Below the pieces are notes generated by a model. That model saw only the letters and a program-made list of their open reading frames with translations. It was not told the DNA's origin and did no database searches. From Cochliopodium minus (lineage: Eukaryota > Discosea > Himatismenida > Cochliopodiidae), in NCBI GenBank assembly GCA_024220525.1, contig JAMYWO010000153.1:20487-84486 (forward strand): DNA of 64,000 nucleotides. The letters run 5' to 3'. Shown piece after piece: positions 36,442 to 49,424 of this stretch; position 1 is the first letter of the stretch, and each line of letters opens with the position of its first letter. The position numbers were made by a program, and so were the translations under genes.

Positions 36442-39400
36442 TCATTTCTTTCGGTGATCGTGACAATCTTTGCATACCCTCTTGCTCTTGTGGTTGGAAA
36501 TGAGCTGGAGTTTGTAGTTTGAACAAGCCGAGCAAAAAATTTTCCCACAAACTTTTTGCAAAATTTTGAAAAAATAAAAAAACAAAATAATAAAATATAA
36601 AATGAATAAAATTTACCCCTACAATGATGTTTACGGACCATAAAAGTGAAAACTTTCTTACAACGATTACAATTAATACTCATGGAATCAGGAACCCACA
36701 AGGGGCTGTGCACGTTGAGATCGTTGGACGAGTTGGGCTGAGGTGTCAATAAAGGCTGACTCGTAACACGTTTTCCATTATTGTTTTCTTTCGTCGGTTT
36801 TTTGGGGGTGAGCACCACAAACTCCATTTCGTTTTGATCTTTTACAAAATAAGTTTTTAATAATTTTTTTTGATTTCGTTAAAAAATTTACAAAATGAAA
36901 AAATTTTACCATTTTGATCATCAAAAGCTTCTTCATCGGTCTCATAAACTATGACCTCGTTGTTGGAATGTCTGGTGCTGTTGTAGAGCTCTTTGGTGAT
37001 ACTGTTCGTTTCTTTGGGGATGTAAGACTCGTACATGTTAGTATTGCTATACAATTGCGAATAATTCAACACTTTGGGCGAGGGGTTCTAAAAAATATAA
37101 TAAAAAAATTTTGAAAAAAAAAATAAACAAGAGTTTTGATATTAAAAAAAAATATTAAAAATAAAGAAAAAAAAGAAAATAAATCTAAATTCAAAGATAA
37201 AAACAAAAAAAAAATATTAAAACAATTTTAAAAATATTAAAAAAAAAAAAATTGTAAAAATAAAATAATTTTAGAAGACCTCTCTCCTATTCTTTTTGAG
37301 ATTCTCGCGAATGATAACGAGAGAATCCTTCAAAATCTGGTCCATGATCTGCTGAGAATAAATTAAAAGGCTCAAATTCTTGAGTTTCTGGTTGAGCTCC
37401 TGTTTCTTTGTGTTGCAGAGGAGGTTGAGGTCTTTGTAGAGTCTTTTCTCGTCTTTGAACTCATTTTCAAAGAGAACGCGGGGCCGCTCAGTTTGATGCA
37501 CAAAAGTTGTGTCGTAGTCAAGCCAAAAATCTTTCCACAACTGGATGTGTCTTGGTGATCCCGAAAACATCAATGTTTCTTCTGTGTGACTTCAATTTTT
37601 TTTTCAATTAAAAAAAAATAAATAATGTTGTTGAATTAAAGAAATGTAAATTGTTGAAGAAAAAAATATAAATTTTAAAAATGTAAATTTTAAATGTTAA
37701 TTTTAAATGTTAATTTTAAATGTTAATTTTCAAAAAAAAAAAAATTTTTTACATATAACTGTGGTTAGTGTAAAAATCCTTCTTCTTCAACAAGTGAGTC
37801 CAAATGGAGACAGTCCTGCTGTCAATCTTGTGATAATTGCGCAACTTCTCCGAGTCGCACAGGAAATTTCCGAAACGACAGCTGATCGCGCCTCGATAAA
37901 GAGCCAATAAAAAAGAGGAGCCAAACTCGAAAGCGGTGGGATATTGTTGTGTTAATTGAAACACGCAATCTAAAAATTGTAAGAAGATGGGTGATCTTTG
38001 CTTTGGTTTGAATTGTCCTTCTGTTAGTCCATCGTTGGCCAGTCTGGTTGCGAACCTGTGTCCGAACGAAAACCAATCTTGTGAAAAAAAATATGAAAAA
38101 AAAAAATATATAAAAAAAAGTGTAAAACATTTGTTGAGAAATAATTTTACATTTTTAAAAAAAATAGATAACAAAAAATAAATGGATAAAAAACCTTTTT
38201 AAAAATATTTTTTTATTATTATTATCAGCTCAATATGATAAGTTTAAATTTACGTACCTTTTTCTATCAAAATTATGAACCCATTAATCGAGCGGTAGTA
38301 ACTGTCCAGACCTAACTGAGCAATGGAACACATCATGGGTGTTCTATCCCAACCATCCGAACCTTTAAAATTCAAAATAATTAAAATTATCCAAATGAAA
38401 CGATAAAAACTTTATGAAAAATTATTTTTTTTACAATGAACCAACACAGATTGTTTATTATTTATAGTTTCAATAACTTTGTTAGAAGCTGTGATGACAG
38501 CTCCTACATGTTTGAACCAGCCAGAAACATCGATTTTAGAATGAATAGAGTTTTCGTCGTTTTCGCTGAAAATGTTGACCATCGCATCAAACGACGCCTT
38601 GATGACGTGTATATTTCCAAGCCCCATGAACTCCACCTCTACGTTTGCATAGTTACGTGTAGACTCGTAACCTCCTGATGTAGCATAGTTCGCCATGGCA
38701 TTAACCAATGGTCTTTTAAGATATAAAATTATAAAATAAAATGAAAAAAATTATAATTAAAAACACAAAAAACATAACAATTTATTTTACTAATTAAATT
38801 TTTGTATAAAAAGAAATGATAATAATATTACCTTGCATCAATTATTTTAAGTTTTTTATTGTGTTTATTTGATCTGCTTATGAGATCTATGAGAGCTTCA
38901 TCTTCTTTCGATCTCGCCCCAATGACTCCCACGAGAGGTTGGGAACTACGAAGCAGCACCACTTCCTCCTCGGATGTCCAAGTGAGTACAGGAAGCCTAT
39001 TGCTGCTTCTAAAAAGTGCACTTTTTTCCAGTGTTTCGTCATTAGCTTTGAATGGCACAGCTAATAAAATGAAGATGGTAAAATAAAGTTCAATTTATTT
39101 TTTTTTTAAAGGTAGATTTCTTTCTTCAAAAGAGGAATTTAAATATTATTTTTCTTTGAAATTATTCCAATAATCAAAATAAATGATATTCATTATAAAT
39201 TTCCATATCATATTAATATGATTTTTTTTCTTACCCAATATCTGAGGATAAGTATCACATAATTTGTAGTTGGAATTTATTTGACTGATAGTCCAGATTG
39301 TGGTCGGTAGATACATCCTCCTAAACTCATTCATAGGATCATATATATTCCATCCCTCCTGAACATGCTTTAAATACGATAAATTCTTCACTTGGGACAA

Positions 39401-39906
39401 TTTCTGGTGATATGAATATGCAAAAAAATTTCTGATTGATTCTGTCTTCATCTGATCTAATAGAATTCTTATTTTGTTTGGATGATCTTTATTTTTGAAG
39501 ATCACTGAGACACATCTCGAATCCTTGCATTTCAATGTCAATTTGTGGGTTGTTCGATCATTCATAACCTGTGAACTTTCGATTTCTACTTGCATGATAC
39601 TCCCAATGGTGATCTAACAGAATCAAAATAAAATTTTATTGTGAATTATATATCTAAATTTAATTTGGATCATGCCTTGAATAGATGTGGGGAGAGATTA
39701 TTTATAGCATTAGTTGGGCAAAACAAAATTCTATAATTTGTTATAAATAATTGTCCACTGTATGATGGCCACATTGGAGTATTTAATATCACATAAGTGC
39801 ATAGATTCGAATTATATAAACATTTTTCTCCAAACACCAATGATATTGGAAATTCTACCTTGATATTCAATTCTTGAGAATCACCAACATTTGGAGATTC
39901 TTTCAT
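36442..39906 (-). CDS. Myotubularin phosphoinositide 3-phosphatase with FYVE finger
   Basis: Ten exons (39906-39676, 39613-39235, 39060-38832, 38712-38435, 38362-38258, 38077-37753, 37589-37280, 37087-36910, 36838-36617, 36551-36442) add up in phase to 788 residues. An N-terminal PH-GRAM domain ([15 protein letters not shown]) is followed by the myotubularin phosphatase domain with [40 protein letters not shown] and an intact active site HCSDGWDRT, split by an intron. The C-terminus is a FYVE finger: [20 protein letters not shown] then GKIFCSAC and RVCKDCH. It should dephosphorylate PI3P or PI(3,5)P2 on endosomes, like the MTMR3/4 group. The intron 39614-39675 starts with GC instead of GT. 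Confidence 0.92.
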
Positions 39907-40107
39907 AACAAAATTCCTTTTATTTTTATTTAATCAAGAAATTCTTTTTATCAGAGAATTCATTAAAAAGTTGAATTAATCCTAGAGAAATTAATAGTAA
40001 ACTTGCAATTTTACTTAATCCATTTTTATAGGTTTTTTATTTGCATTAATATATTCAAAAATAATTAAAATAAAATTGTAATTATTTATTGAACACTCAT
40101 CCAAAAA
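39907..40107. promoter_or_regulatory. Divergent promoter region (myotubularin / p24)
   Basis: 201 bases separate two diverging ATGs. The stretch is A/T-rich with several tatt and ttaat elements. Promoter role is inferred from the arrangement. Confidence 0.35.
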
Positions 40108-41039
40108 ATGAGACAAAAATTTTTAATATTCATTGTAATCACTTTATTTATTACAATCGCAAATTCATTGGTATTCCATTTGAGAGCAAATGAAGAATTA
40201 TGTTTAGATGAACAAATCAATTATGGTAAACTAACCAAATTAATATCGAAAAGAATATTTAAATTGACATTAAATCTTATTATCCCTTGATGATCAGATA
40301 CTGTTGTGCATGGTGAATTTAGAAGTTTGGGAGCTAAATCAGAAATGTTTGCAGTCCAAGTTCTTGCACCAGAAGGGCAAAGAATCATCTGGGAAAAGTA
40401 TTCCACCACAGAAGGGAGCTTTGGATTCACTGCTGAAGAATATGGAGATTATAGATTTTGTTTCAGACGTATCACCAAAGGTATGATTCTGATTCGAAAG
40501 CATAATATCCAATTACTGATAAAAAATATTTTTACCAGAGTATAATCATCAATTATAATTATACGTGCAATATCTTGAAATATCTCATATTTAAACAATC
40601 CAAAAATTCTTTATTTAATTTTAATAAATCATCAAAACCAATTCCCTATAGGAAAAAGTTTGCCATTGGTAGCAGAAATGAGTTTCCAATTGAATACTGG
40701 AGTAGATGCAAAAGATTATTCTGCAGTTGCCAAAAAGGAACATTTGAAACCAATCGAAGTAGAAATGAAGAAAGCAGAAGATATGATCAAAGAAATATTG
40801 AATTCTTTGACTGAATGGCAAGTAAGAGAAGAAGCACATAGAGATACCAGTGAGACTGCTAATGAGACTATTGTCAACTGGAGTATTTTTACCCTCATTT
40901 TGATTGTTGGATTGGGATTATATCAAACATGTAAAACAATAAAAATAAATTTTTTTTTGAAAAAATATCACTAACAAAATAATTATCTTTTTTAGGGTCT
41001 CTCAAAAGATTCTTGAAAACCAAAAGAGTTATTGATTAA
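40108..41039 (+). CDS. p24/TMED family cargo receptor
   Basis: Four exons (40108-40225, 40298-40480, 40652-40930, 40996-41039) give 207 residues, the normal p24 length. A signal peptide (KFLIFIVITLFITIANS) precedes a GOLD domain beginning LVFHLRANEELCLDE, with a paired cysteine in YGDYRFCFRR. A coiled-coil stalk (KAEDMIKEILNSLTEWQVRE), one membrane segment (WSIFTLILIVGLGLYQ) and a short basic tail (LKRFLKTKRVID) follow. p24 proteins cycle between ER and Golgi in COPI and COPII vesicles. The tail ends in KTKRVID rather than the strict KKxx signal. Confidence 0.9.
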
Positions 41040-41159
41040 AACAAATAGAGATCTCTATCTCTTTGCTATATAAAATATTTAAGTTTTTCTATCAATATTA
41101 TTAAAAAATAATAAAATATAAAAAAAAAAAAATCTTTTGTTGTAATATTGAAAATTAAA

Positions 41160-42761
41160 ATGAAGAATGTTCCACAAAAAACCAGATCTACTCAAGAGAA
41201 TGAATCTCATGAAGTTTATAAACAATTATTTATAGAATTTGTTGAGAACAGCATAAAAGAAAATGGAATCGAAGAAGAAAATTTTTCATCTAATTTGCAG
41301 GATTTATATTTTAAAAATTCTACATTCCCAAAGGGAAATAATTTGGTTGCTTTGAAGGATCAAGAAGTGAGAAACACCATCTTCAGACCTCTCTTTTTTA
41401 GACATATAAAAGATTCTGTAAATGAAGGAGCTTTGTGGGATCATTACATTAAATTATTTGATTTAATACTCAATGGAAATGAAGAATCATTAAAGGATTT
41501 AGATCTTCCAAATGAATGGTAACAAAAAAAAAAAACTTTCATCCAAAATAAAATTAACACTTCTTATGGGATAGATGATACTATTTCCTTATTAAAATAA
41601 TCTATTCCCAATAATTTCTTAATTTTTTCGAAAATTAGGGTATGGGATTTCATTGATGAATTCATCTATCAATATCAAGCAATAGAATTTAATAAATCCA
41701 GATTGTTTCTCAAAGGAGAAATTGATATAAAGAAAATAGACGATAAAAAATGGAATATAATCACAATTTTCACTTATTTGGAAAAATTTGTGCGCAAATC
41801 AGAAATTGTTGAAGTACTTTCCAGACCACATAAAGATTCAGAAACCATTCTCAATGCAACAGGATATAAACATTTGTTGCAATTATTTGGATACATGTCT
41901 TTACAAGGATTATTTAGATTAAATTGCATGATAGGAGATTATCTCTATGCTATCAAACTTGCAGAGCCAATCATTGGTTTGGGAAGATTGAAAAACAGAT
42001 CCATTTTGAGCGAGATCACACCTATCTGCCACATCGACACCTATTACTACATATCCTTTGCTTATATGATGATCAGACGCTATAATGATTGTATCACCTC
42101 TCTCCAATACATCCTCAGCTACATTGAGAAAAACACAAAATACATCCAATCTCGTTCCTATCGCTACCAACAACTCTTCAAGAAGACCGAACAACTCTAC
42201 TCCATCCTCATCATTGTTTTCTCCTTATCCCCTCAACCCATCGAATTCACCTTGTACACCAAAGTGAACGAAAAGGGATCCGAATTTATGGAACAGATCA
42301 GAGAAGGGGAGCTCGCAGGATTCGATCAACTCTTCCATAACTGTGCTCCAAAGTTCCTCTCTCTTTCTCCTATCAACGCTGAAGTCAAAGAGGACAGACA
42401 CTTGCAAACCTACAACCTTCAAAAGGAATTGTTCATTTCTGATATACAACAACAACTTTCCCTTCCAAAAATCTCTTCCTACCTCAAATTGTATTCTTCC
42501 ATTGAGATCACCAAGCTCGCTGGCCTTTGTGGTTTGTCCAACCAAAATCTCACCAAATTCCTTTTGTCCACCAAGAATAAGACCAGAAAGGTCGTCGATT
42601 CCGTCAAGATGAGAGGTGATAGTTTGGGTCATTTCTTCATCATCAGGGATATGATTCATGTAGATACCAACAAGAGACAGGATAAATTCAAGAAAATTTT
42701 TGTTGACGAATTCATAGGCCAGAGTGGAAAATTACAGAGAATCATCAATTTGATCAAGTAA
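41160..42761 (+). CDS. EIF3L: Translation initiation factor eIF3 subunit L
   Basis: Two exons (41160-41518, 41639-42761) give 493 residues. Strong hallmarks are VWDFIDEFIYQYQAIEF, GYMSLQGLFRLNCMIGDYL, TYYYISFAYMMIRRYNDCI, CAPKFLSLS, and the PCI-domain part SSYLKLYSSIEITKLAGLCG with DMIHVDT near the end. eIF3L is a PCI subunit of the octameric eIF3 core that loads mRNA onto the 40S ribosome. The human protein has 564 residues; the difference lies mainly in the N-terminus. It follows the p24 gene by 120 bases. Confidence 0.93.
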
Positions 42762-42933
42762 AAATATCAAAGATTCCCTCTCTTTGAAAGAGATATTATT
42801 TAATCTTATTAAAATATTCAATCAAAATTAATTACTTTCTCGAATTTCTTTTTTGAATTACTTTGAATAAGATCTTGGTGGATATGATCTTTCAAAAACT
42901 CATTTTCTTCATAAAAAAAAAAAATTGGAGTAA

Positions 42934-44005
42934 ATGAAGAAGAAAACAAGCACAAATAATATCAATAATAAAAAGAAACAACCTATTGTTAATAATAATC
43001 CACCATTACGTAATCCAATCAAAAATAATAAAATTATAATAAAATTTTATTTATGCCAAAAATTTAATTTCTTTCACCATATAAATAGCAATAGGACAAT
43101 ATGCTTGCCCTTATTGTAATGAATCTTTTGATGAATTGGGGTTAGGGAAACATGTTATAGAAACACATAATAAAGAGGATCCTAGGGTGGTATGTCCTAT
43201 CTGTGCATCAAGGCCGGGTGGAAATCCTAATTATAAAAGCGCAGATTATTTTGGGCATATGACAATGAGACATGGGGCACCCAATATCAACACAGTCTAC
43301 AATGATATCAACAATAACATCCCTCCTCCTCCTCCTCTTTTTACAACTACGACAACTACTCCAACCATCCCAAAGACAGGAGGACTCTTCAAAAAATCCG
43401 CTCCCCTCACTAATCCTTTGACCCCAAAGGCTGTCACAAGAAAATTGGAAGTCGCTCCATTTAGTACAGGGAGGGGTGATCCAACATGGGAATATGTATG
43501 GAAATTGGATAAAGAAAATAGGTACATAATTTTAACATAATTTTTTAATCCAAAAATTTTAAATATATTTCTCGTATCTTATTGTTAAATTGTATTTCCC
43601 ATATAATAAAAATATTTGATAGATATTAATTGACTTATGGAATTTGAGTTCAATATAATAATTTCATATTTCTTGATTTTGGGATTCATAATTTAATCAT
43701 TTTTAAATCTTTCTTAAAACTTTAGTAATTCGATATATCATATCAATTGCAAAACCTGTAATAATAAAATATCATTTAACGAGGCCAGAGCCTTCCTCCC
43801 TTGTGGTCACTCCTTCCACGAAACTTGTCTTGAGGACAAAAACTCCCTTCCCGTTTGTACATTCTGCCAAAAAGAGGAAGAGGAGGCGGAGATAAAAGAA
43901 AATAAGCAATCTCAAAATAATAATGTTAATAGTAATGATAAATTGTTTGTAGAAGGGAAAAAAAAAAATTCAAGAAAGAAGAAAACCCAACCCAACAAAA
44001 AGTAA
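42934..44005 (+). CDS. Di19-type zinc finger plus RING-H2 protein (probable E3 ligase)
   Basis: Three exons (42934-43009, 43095-43521, 43726-44005) give 260 residues. A Di19 double zinc finger comes first: YACPYCNESFDELGLGKHV and VVCPICASRPGGNPN followed by FGHMTMRH, as in KCMF1 and the RNF114 group. A Pro/Thr-rich linker leads to a RING-H2 with CKTCNNKISF, LPCGHSFHETC and VCTFC, giving all eight zinc ligands. A Lys/Asn-rich tail ends the protein. In RNF114-type ligases the RING is N-terminal to the Di19 fingers; here the order is reversed. Likely a ubiquitin ligase; substrate unknown. Confidence 0.75.
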
Positions 44006-44179
44006 CTCCTTCTCTTGTTGTTGTTTCTTCTGCCTTACCTCACAACAAACGATTCAATCACAGGAATCTATACATATTTACTTTGTTTTTGTTGATTATC
44101 TTTGTCATTTGGAAAATAATAAATTAAATTCAATTTTTAATAAATTAAAATCTTTTTTTTTTAATAATAAATTAAAATT

Positions 44180-45418
44180 TCAATTTCCCAAAGAAGTCTT
44201 TCTAGGCTTTGTGTTTCTGTTTCTGTTATTGTTGTTTTTGTTTGGCCTTTTGTTGGGAGTCTTGTTAGGAGTTTTTCTTGGGGCTTGATTCTTTGAAGGT
44301 GGTGTTTTCTTAGTAGGAGCAGTTTGTTTATCAGTAGCAGGTTTTTTAGGGGCTTGTCCCTTGAATTTCCCGTTTTGTAATTTCTCAACAACACTCTCTC
44401 TAATAGCAGTAAGAACTTGACTCTCTTTCTCTTGTTTCTTTTTCTTTTTTTCGACTTGTTGTTCTTCCCACTCAATTTTGCTTTTATCTTTTTCTATTTT
44501 TTGATCTCTAACGGAGTCCAGTTGTTTGTTGATAGTCTCTAAAATGTCAAGATCTTCATTAGTGGTTGTGGTTCTCTTTTTTCCATTTTTGGTAGTATTG
44601 GAAGCTCTAGGTTTTTTTGCGTTGTTTTTGTCTTTTTTGTCATTGTCGGATCTTTTGGAGATTTCTCTTTCTCTGTTATCTCTCTCCTTTCTTTTTTTGA
44701 ACAATCTCTTTTTTCTTTCTGCAAGTGTTTCTCTGTGAGGCAATAACTTTAAAAAAAGATTAGATGATTTAAAAGAAAAAAGTTTGAATTTAATTTTAAT
44801 TTATTTTAAATTTTAATTTTATTTATATAAATTTTACTTTTTCATCCATTTCTTTTATTGGCAATTCAGCAGTTAATGTGCCATGAGCAAACGATGCTTG
44901 TGGTTCTTCTCCCTCTTTGATATCGATTTTGATTCCATATGGATATGGGAAACTATTCAAAATTTAAAAAAAAATTAAATATCAATCGGAGAAATAATTT
45001 GGAAAATTTTTATATATTTTTGATGTTGATAATTTTCTTGGGTTTTTTACTTTAGATAATATTTTTTGGAATATTTGAGTGTATCGAGATGGAAATGTGT
45101 TGCTGTCGGATCGAAATTTATCATTTGGGGAGGTATTTTATGCAACATTACCTTTATACTCAATACATTTTTATATTTTTTGTATTTGATTTGATAATTT
45201 GGCTCTTCTCTCTTTTCTAATCAGATCATATCAAAAAAAAAATTGATTCATAGGAACATTATAAGAAAAATATATTGGTAAAATAAAATGGAATACAGTT
45301 ATATATCCTACATAAGAACTCCATTCTTTGGATTTTTTAAAATATCATTTTATTTACCTTCATTATTTGATTCTGCGATATTTTCTTGCACTTGTTCTTC
45401 ATTGTTATTATCACTCAT
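44180..45418 (-). CDS. CS/Hsp20-like domain protein with basic tail
   Basis: Four exons (45418-45358, 45216-45051, 44952-44838, 44746-44180) give 302 residues. The first half reads as an alpha-crystallin-like (CS/p23) beta sandwich: VLSIKVMLHKIPPQ, THFHLDTLKYSKKYYLKFPY, then PQASFAHGTLTAELPI, the strand pair usually closing such domains. The second half is a highly charged helix and a Lys/Pro/Asn-rich tail (KNQAPRKTPNKTPNK). This plan recalls PIH1/p23 co-chaperones, but I cannot name an orthologue. The gene diverges from TYW1 with 109 bases between the ATGs. Confidence 0.6.
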
Positions 45419-45527
45419 TGTCTAATGTTTTCTTATAAAAATCTCACAATTTTGGTTTTTTTTTTATTTTAATTATAAAGATTAAATAAATGAGAAATAA
45501 ATAAAAAAAAAAGCTTTATAACAAGGA

Positions 45528-48168
45528 ATGATAATCTATATATTGATAGCCATTTTGACAATCATTGCAATATTAATCCAAAAGGGGATATTGAATATAG
45601 AATTTAAATTGCCCTCCTCTTCTTCAACAAATGATGGAAATAATAATAATATCATAAGTGATACCAAAATAGAAAGCACCAAAAATGATAATAGCATTAA
45701 TAAAAGCACATCATCAAATGATAAACAAACATTGATAGAAGAGAAAATAGAGAACAATAATATTTATAATTCACCAAAATTTAGTAATCCCCAAGAAACT
45801 GAAATAATAAAAAAGAAGGTCAATACAACCCCATTGAATCCAGATGCAATAAAGATATTGTATGCAACCCAAAAGGGAACATCATTGGGATTCGCAAAGA
45901 GAATAATGAGGGAATGTAAAGAGAGATATAACCTCGAAGTACAAGTGATGAATATAGAGAATTATGACGGAGAAGAAAATCTTCATAAAGAGAAAAGGGG
46001 GGTGGTATTCATCTTATCTACGTACACTGATGGAAAACCAACACCATCTGCTGAAGACTTTTGTGAATGGCTCGATGATGCAGCAAACGATTTCAGGGTA
46101 GACAAGGGATGTTTATCCAATTTGAAATTTGCCATCTTTGGGTTGGGACAAAGCGAATATGGAGATAATTACAATGTGGTTGCAAAATCTGTCGATAAAA
46201 ATCTCAAGAAAATGTCCGCAAAGCAGATGTTGCAGATGGGAGTGGGTGATGGGCAATATGCTGAAGAATCTTTTGACAAATGGCTCAAGAAATTCTATCC
46301 ATCTCTTCTAGTGCACACTGGCAACAAACAACTCTTGAAGGAATACAAGAAGAAAGTCAATCAGAAGAGAAAACCAATCACCATTGGAGAAGAGGAGGAG
46401 GAATCTGATGATTTGGAACAGGATACTAATCAGGAGCCTTTGATCGATTTGGAAGATATAGGCGATTCCATGTCTTCTCAAAAAAAGAAGGAAGAGGTGG
46501 AAGAGGAGGAGCTGGATGATGATGAGGAGTTTGATGATAATAAGAATCTTGGAAAGGAGATGTTGACTCCTTCCCTCAGAAAATCTCTCACCAAGCAAGG
46601 TTACAAGTTAATAGGTAAAAAAAAACAAACATGAAATAATTTGCATAATTATGAGAATCACCACACTGTATGTAAATATCATGTAAATTTGAAGATATAT
46701 CTCCAATATAGAGATGAATGATTTTTTTTATTGTGTTATATATGTGTCCAGACATATTCAAAAAGAAATAAAAATTTCCCCTTATGATTTTTGAGAACAA
46801 ATTAATCAAATTTTAAAAATTCGATTTGATTTGATATCTACTTGATTAATTTTTTTTTTAACGAACAATAGGAAGCCACAGTGGTGTCAAGTTATGCAGA
46901 TGGACCAAAGCAATGTTGAGAGGAAGAGGAGGCTGCTACAAGCACACTTTCTACGGAATCGAGAGTTTCAGATGCATGGAGATGACTCCCAGTCTCGCCT
47001 GCGCCAACAAGTGTGTCTTCTGTTGGAGACATCATTCCAACCCCATCGGAACTGACTTCAAGTGGAAGATGGACGAGCCCGAGTTTCTAGTTGAAGAGGC
47101 CATAAAGAAGCATTATGAAATGATCAAAGAGTTGAAGGGTGTCCCTGGCGTAAAATCTGACAGGTAATTTTTTTATTTTTTTTTAAAAATAATATTTTTC
47201 CTTTTTTGCTACCAACATTTTTCATTTTATTTTTTTTCAAAATTCTAATTAAAGATACGAAACCGCCTTCCAAATAAAACATTGTGCATTGTCATTGGTG
47301 GGAGAACCAATTATCTACCCAAAAATTAACGAGTTTGTTGACATGCTCCACCAAAAAAAGATTTCCACCTTCCTTGTCACCAACGCTCAATTCCCTGAAA
47401 AGATCTCTCTGATGAAACCTGTCACCCAACTGTATATAAGTGTGGATGCTGCAACCAAAGAATCTTTAAAGACTATTGACAGGTTAAAAAAAACATTTTT
47501 TTTTTTCCAATGAATAAATTATAATTAAGTTTTTAAATTATTCATTTAATATTTTTTTAAAATAGACCATTGTTTAAAGATTTCTGGGAAAGATTCATTG
47601 GATGCATTGACGAAATCGCTAAAAAAGGTCAAAGAACTGTCTTCAGATTGACACTCGTAAAGAGTTGGAACATGGAAGAGATGAACAACTATGCAGAGTT
47701 GATCGCCAGAGGTTCTCCTGATCTCATTGAAATAAAGGGTGTCACTTATTGTGGTACTTCCACTGCTTCCACTCTTACCATGAAGAATGTTCCTTTTCAT
47801 GAAGAAGTCATGGAGTTCTCCAAAAAGGTAATTTTTATTTTCTCAAAAGAAAAATTTGAGTTTTTCAAAAAATTAATTTCTTAAAGTTGGCTTCAATGAA
47901 ACAACTCCAAGACAAATATGAGCTCGCTTGCGAACATCAACACTCCTGCTCTTTCTTGATCGCCAATAAACAAAAATACTATAAAGATAACAAGTGGCAT
48001 ACTTGGATCGATTATGAAAAGTTCCACGAGTTAGTTCAATCTGGAAAAGACTTCTCTTCTGTTGACTATATGGCAGAGACTCCTTCTTGGGCCATTGCTG
48101 GAAGTACCGAAAAAGGTTTTGATCCTCTTGAAGTCAAAACAAAAAGAAACAAAAAAGATGATAATTAA
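45528..48168 (+). CDS. TYW1: tRNA wybutosine synthase TYW1
   Basis: Five exons (45528-46614, 46872-47163, 47255-47482, 47566-47827, 47887-48168) give 716 residues, the usual eukaryotic length. An N-terminal membrane anchor (MIIYILIAILTIIAILIQ) is followed by a flavodoxin domain (ILYATQKGTSLGFAKRI, FILSTYTDGKPTPSAEDF, FAIFGLGQSEYGDNYN), an acidic linker, and a radical SAM domain with the Cx3Cx2C cluster in CANKCVFCWRH, plus SLVGEPIIYP, YISVDAATKES and IEIKGVTYCG. TYW1 forms 4-demethylwyosine at G37 of tRNA-Phe using pyruvate, on the cytosolic face of the ER. All expected motifs are intact. Confidence 0.95.
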
Positions 48169-48356
48169 AATTTTAATCTTTTTTAAAATCTTCTCATTTT
48201 TTTTTCGATTCTATTAATTTTGAAAATTTATGTCTATTCAAAATTATTATTGAAAAAGAAAAATTGAAGTCAAGATATTTTTATATTCTCAAAAATGGGT
48301 GAAAAAAATTGCAATGGGACATAAAATTTCTGTTTATAATAATAAATTTAATAAAA

Positions 48357-48910
48357 TTAATTGGTTGGGGTTTGAAGTTCACCAGATTTAATTTTGAGGG
48401 TCAAATCTTTTGGTTTCATTCCTCCAACAGTGCATCCTACACTTCTAGCAGTTCCCAAAATTTCCAAACAGGTACCAGAAAAGGTTTTGGAGAGAGAGTG
48501 GTCACGAAGTTTTCTTACGATTCCATAGAAATCTTCAAGAGGGATATCTCCGGTGTGGGTGACATTCTTTACTTTCTTTCTATCACGTGGTGGTTCTTTC
48601 AAAGCTTTAAGTACCAAAGTGGATGAGGTAGGGATAACAACAACAGAGGTTTGTCTGTTTTCAATGGTGAGTTCAATCATACACTTAATACTTTTGTAAT
48701 CTTTGGTTGCAAGAGCAATATCATCAGAAACTTTCTTAGGAGCAACTCCCAAAGGACCCAATTTAGGAGCCAAAGTAGCTAATTAATTTTTGAGAAAAAA
48801 ATCGAAATGAGGTGATTATTAATGGGATATTGTTGATAAAAGTTTAATTTACCCATGTTAGCTGGTTCTCCTCCAACACATCTCATTTTCAAGATAAATT
48901 TTTGTGACAT
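48357..48910 (-). CDS. RPL12: Ribosomal protein uL11 (RPL12)
   Basis: Two exons (48910-48853 and 48778-48357) give 159 residues, close to the 165 of human RPL12. Hallmarks are MRCVGGEPANM, APKLGPLGVAPKKVSDDIA, LKALKEPPRDRKKVKN and TARSVGCTVGG. uL11 forms the base of the 60S stalk at the GTPase centre together with the P proteins. The short N-terminus lacks a few residues seen in animals but starts cleanly at ATG. Confidence 0.95.
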
Positions 48911-49424
48911 TTTTATTATTAAATTTAATAGGGCTTGTGGATGTTAAGATAAAGTTAACTACCAAAGATTGTTGCAAGCCTATTTATTTAATTAATAAAA
49001 GATTGATTGGATTTAGATAGACATTTAAAGTGATTAAATAATGAAGGGAAAAAATATTACTTCGCTTTTTTTTTTAATTTAAATTTATATAATATTCAAA
49101 TTTGAAAAAAAAATATAAAAAAAAATTATCATATTCAAGAATAAGAACGTAATACATTTAAATTTTCGATTTATTTTCTCAAAAATAAATCAAAAATAAA
49201 TCAAATCATAAATCTTTTATAATTTCTTGGGAAATTCTCATGATATTGTGAGAGTTGATATCAAAAAAGATTTGTTTAATTCTTTCGAACTTTGATCTCT
49301 AGTTTCTCTTCAAATCAATTTGATTTTTTATTTGTTAATCTTGTTTGAGATCATTATTCGAGATAATCAATATCATTTTATCTTTATTGATCTAAAATAA
49401 AAAAAAAAGCAAAAAAATAAAAAA
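48911..49424. promoter_or_regulatory. Spacer between uL11 and RCC1 copy A
   Basis: 514 bases of A/T-rich sequence between two diverging start codons, without recognisable coding exons. It should contain the uL11 promoter; no motif stands out. Confidence 0.4.
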
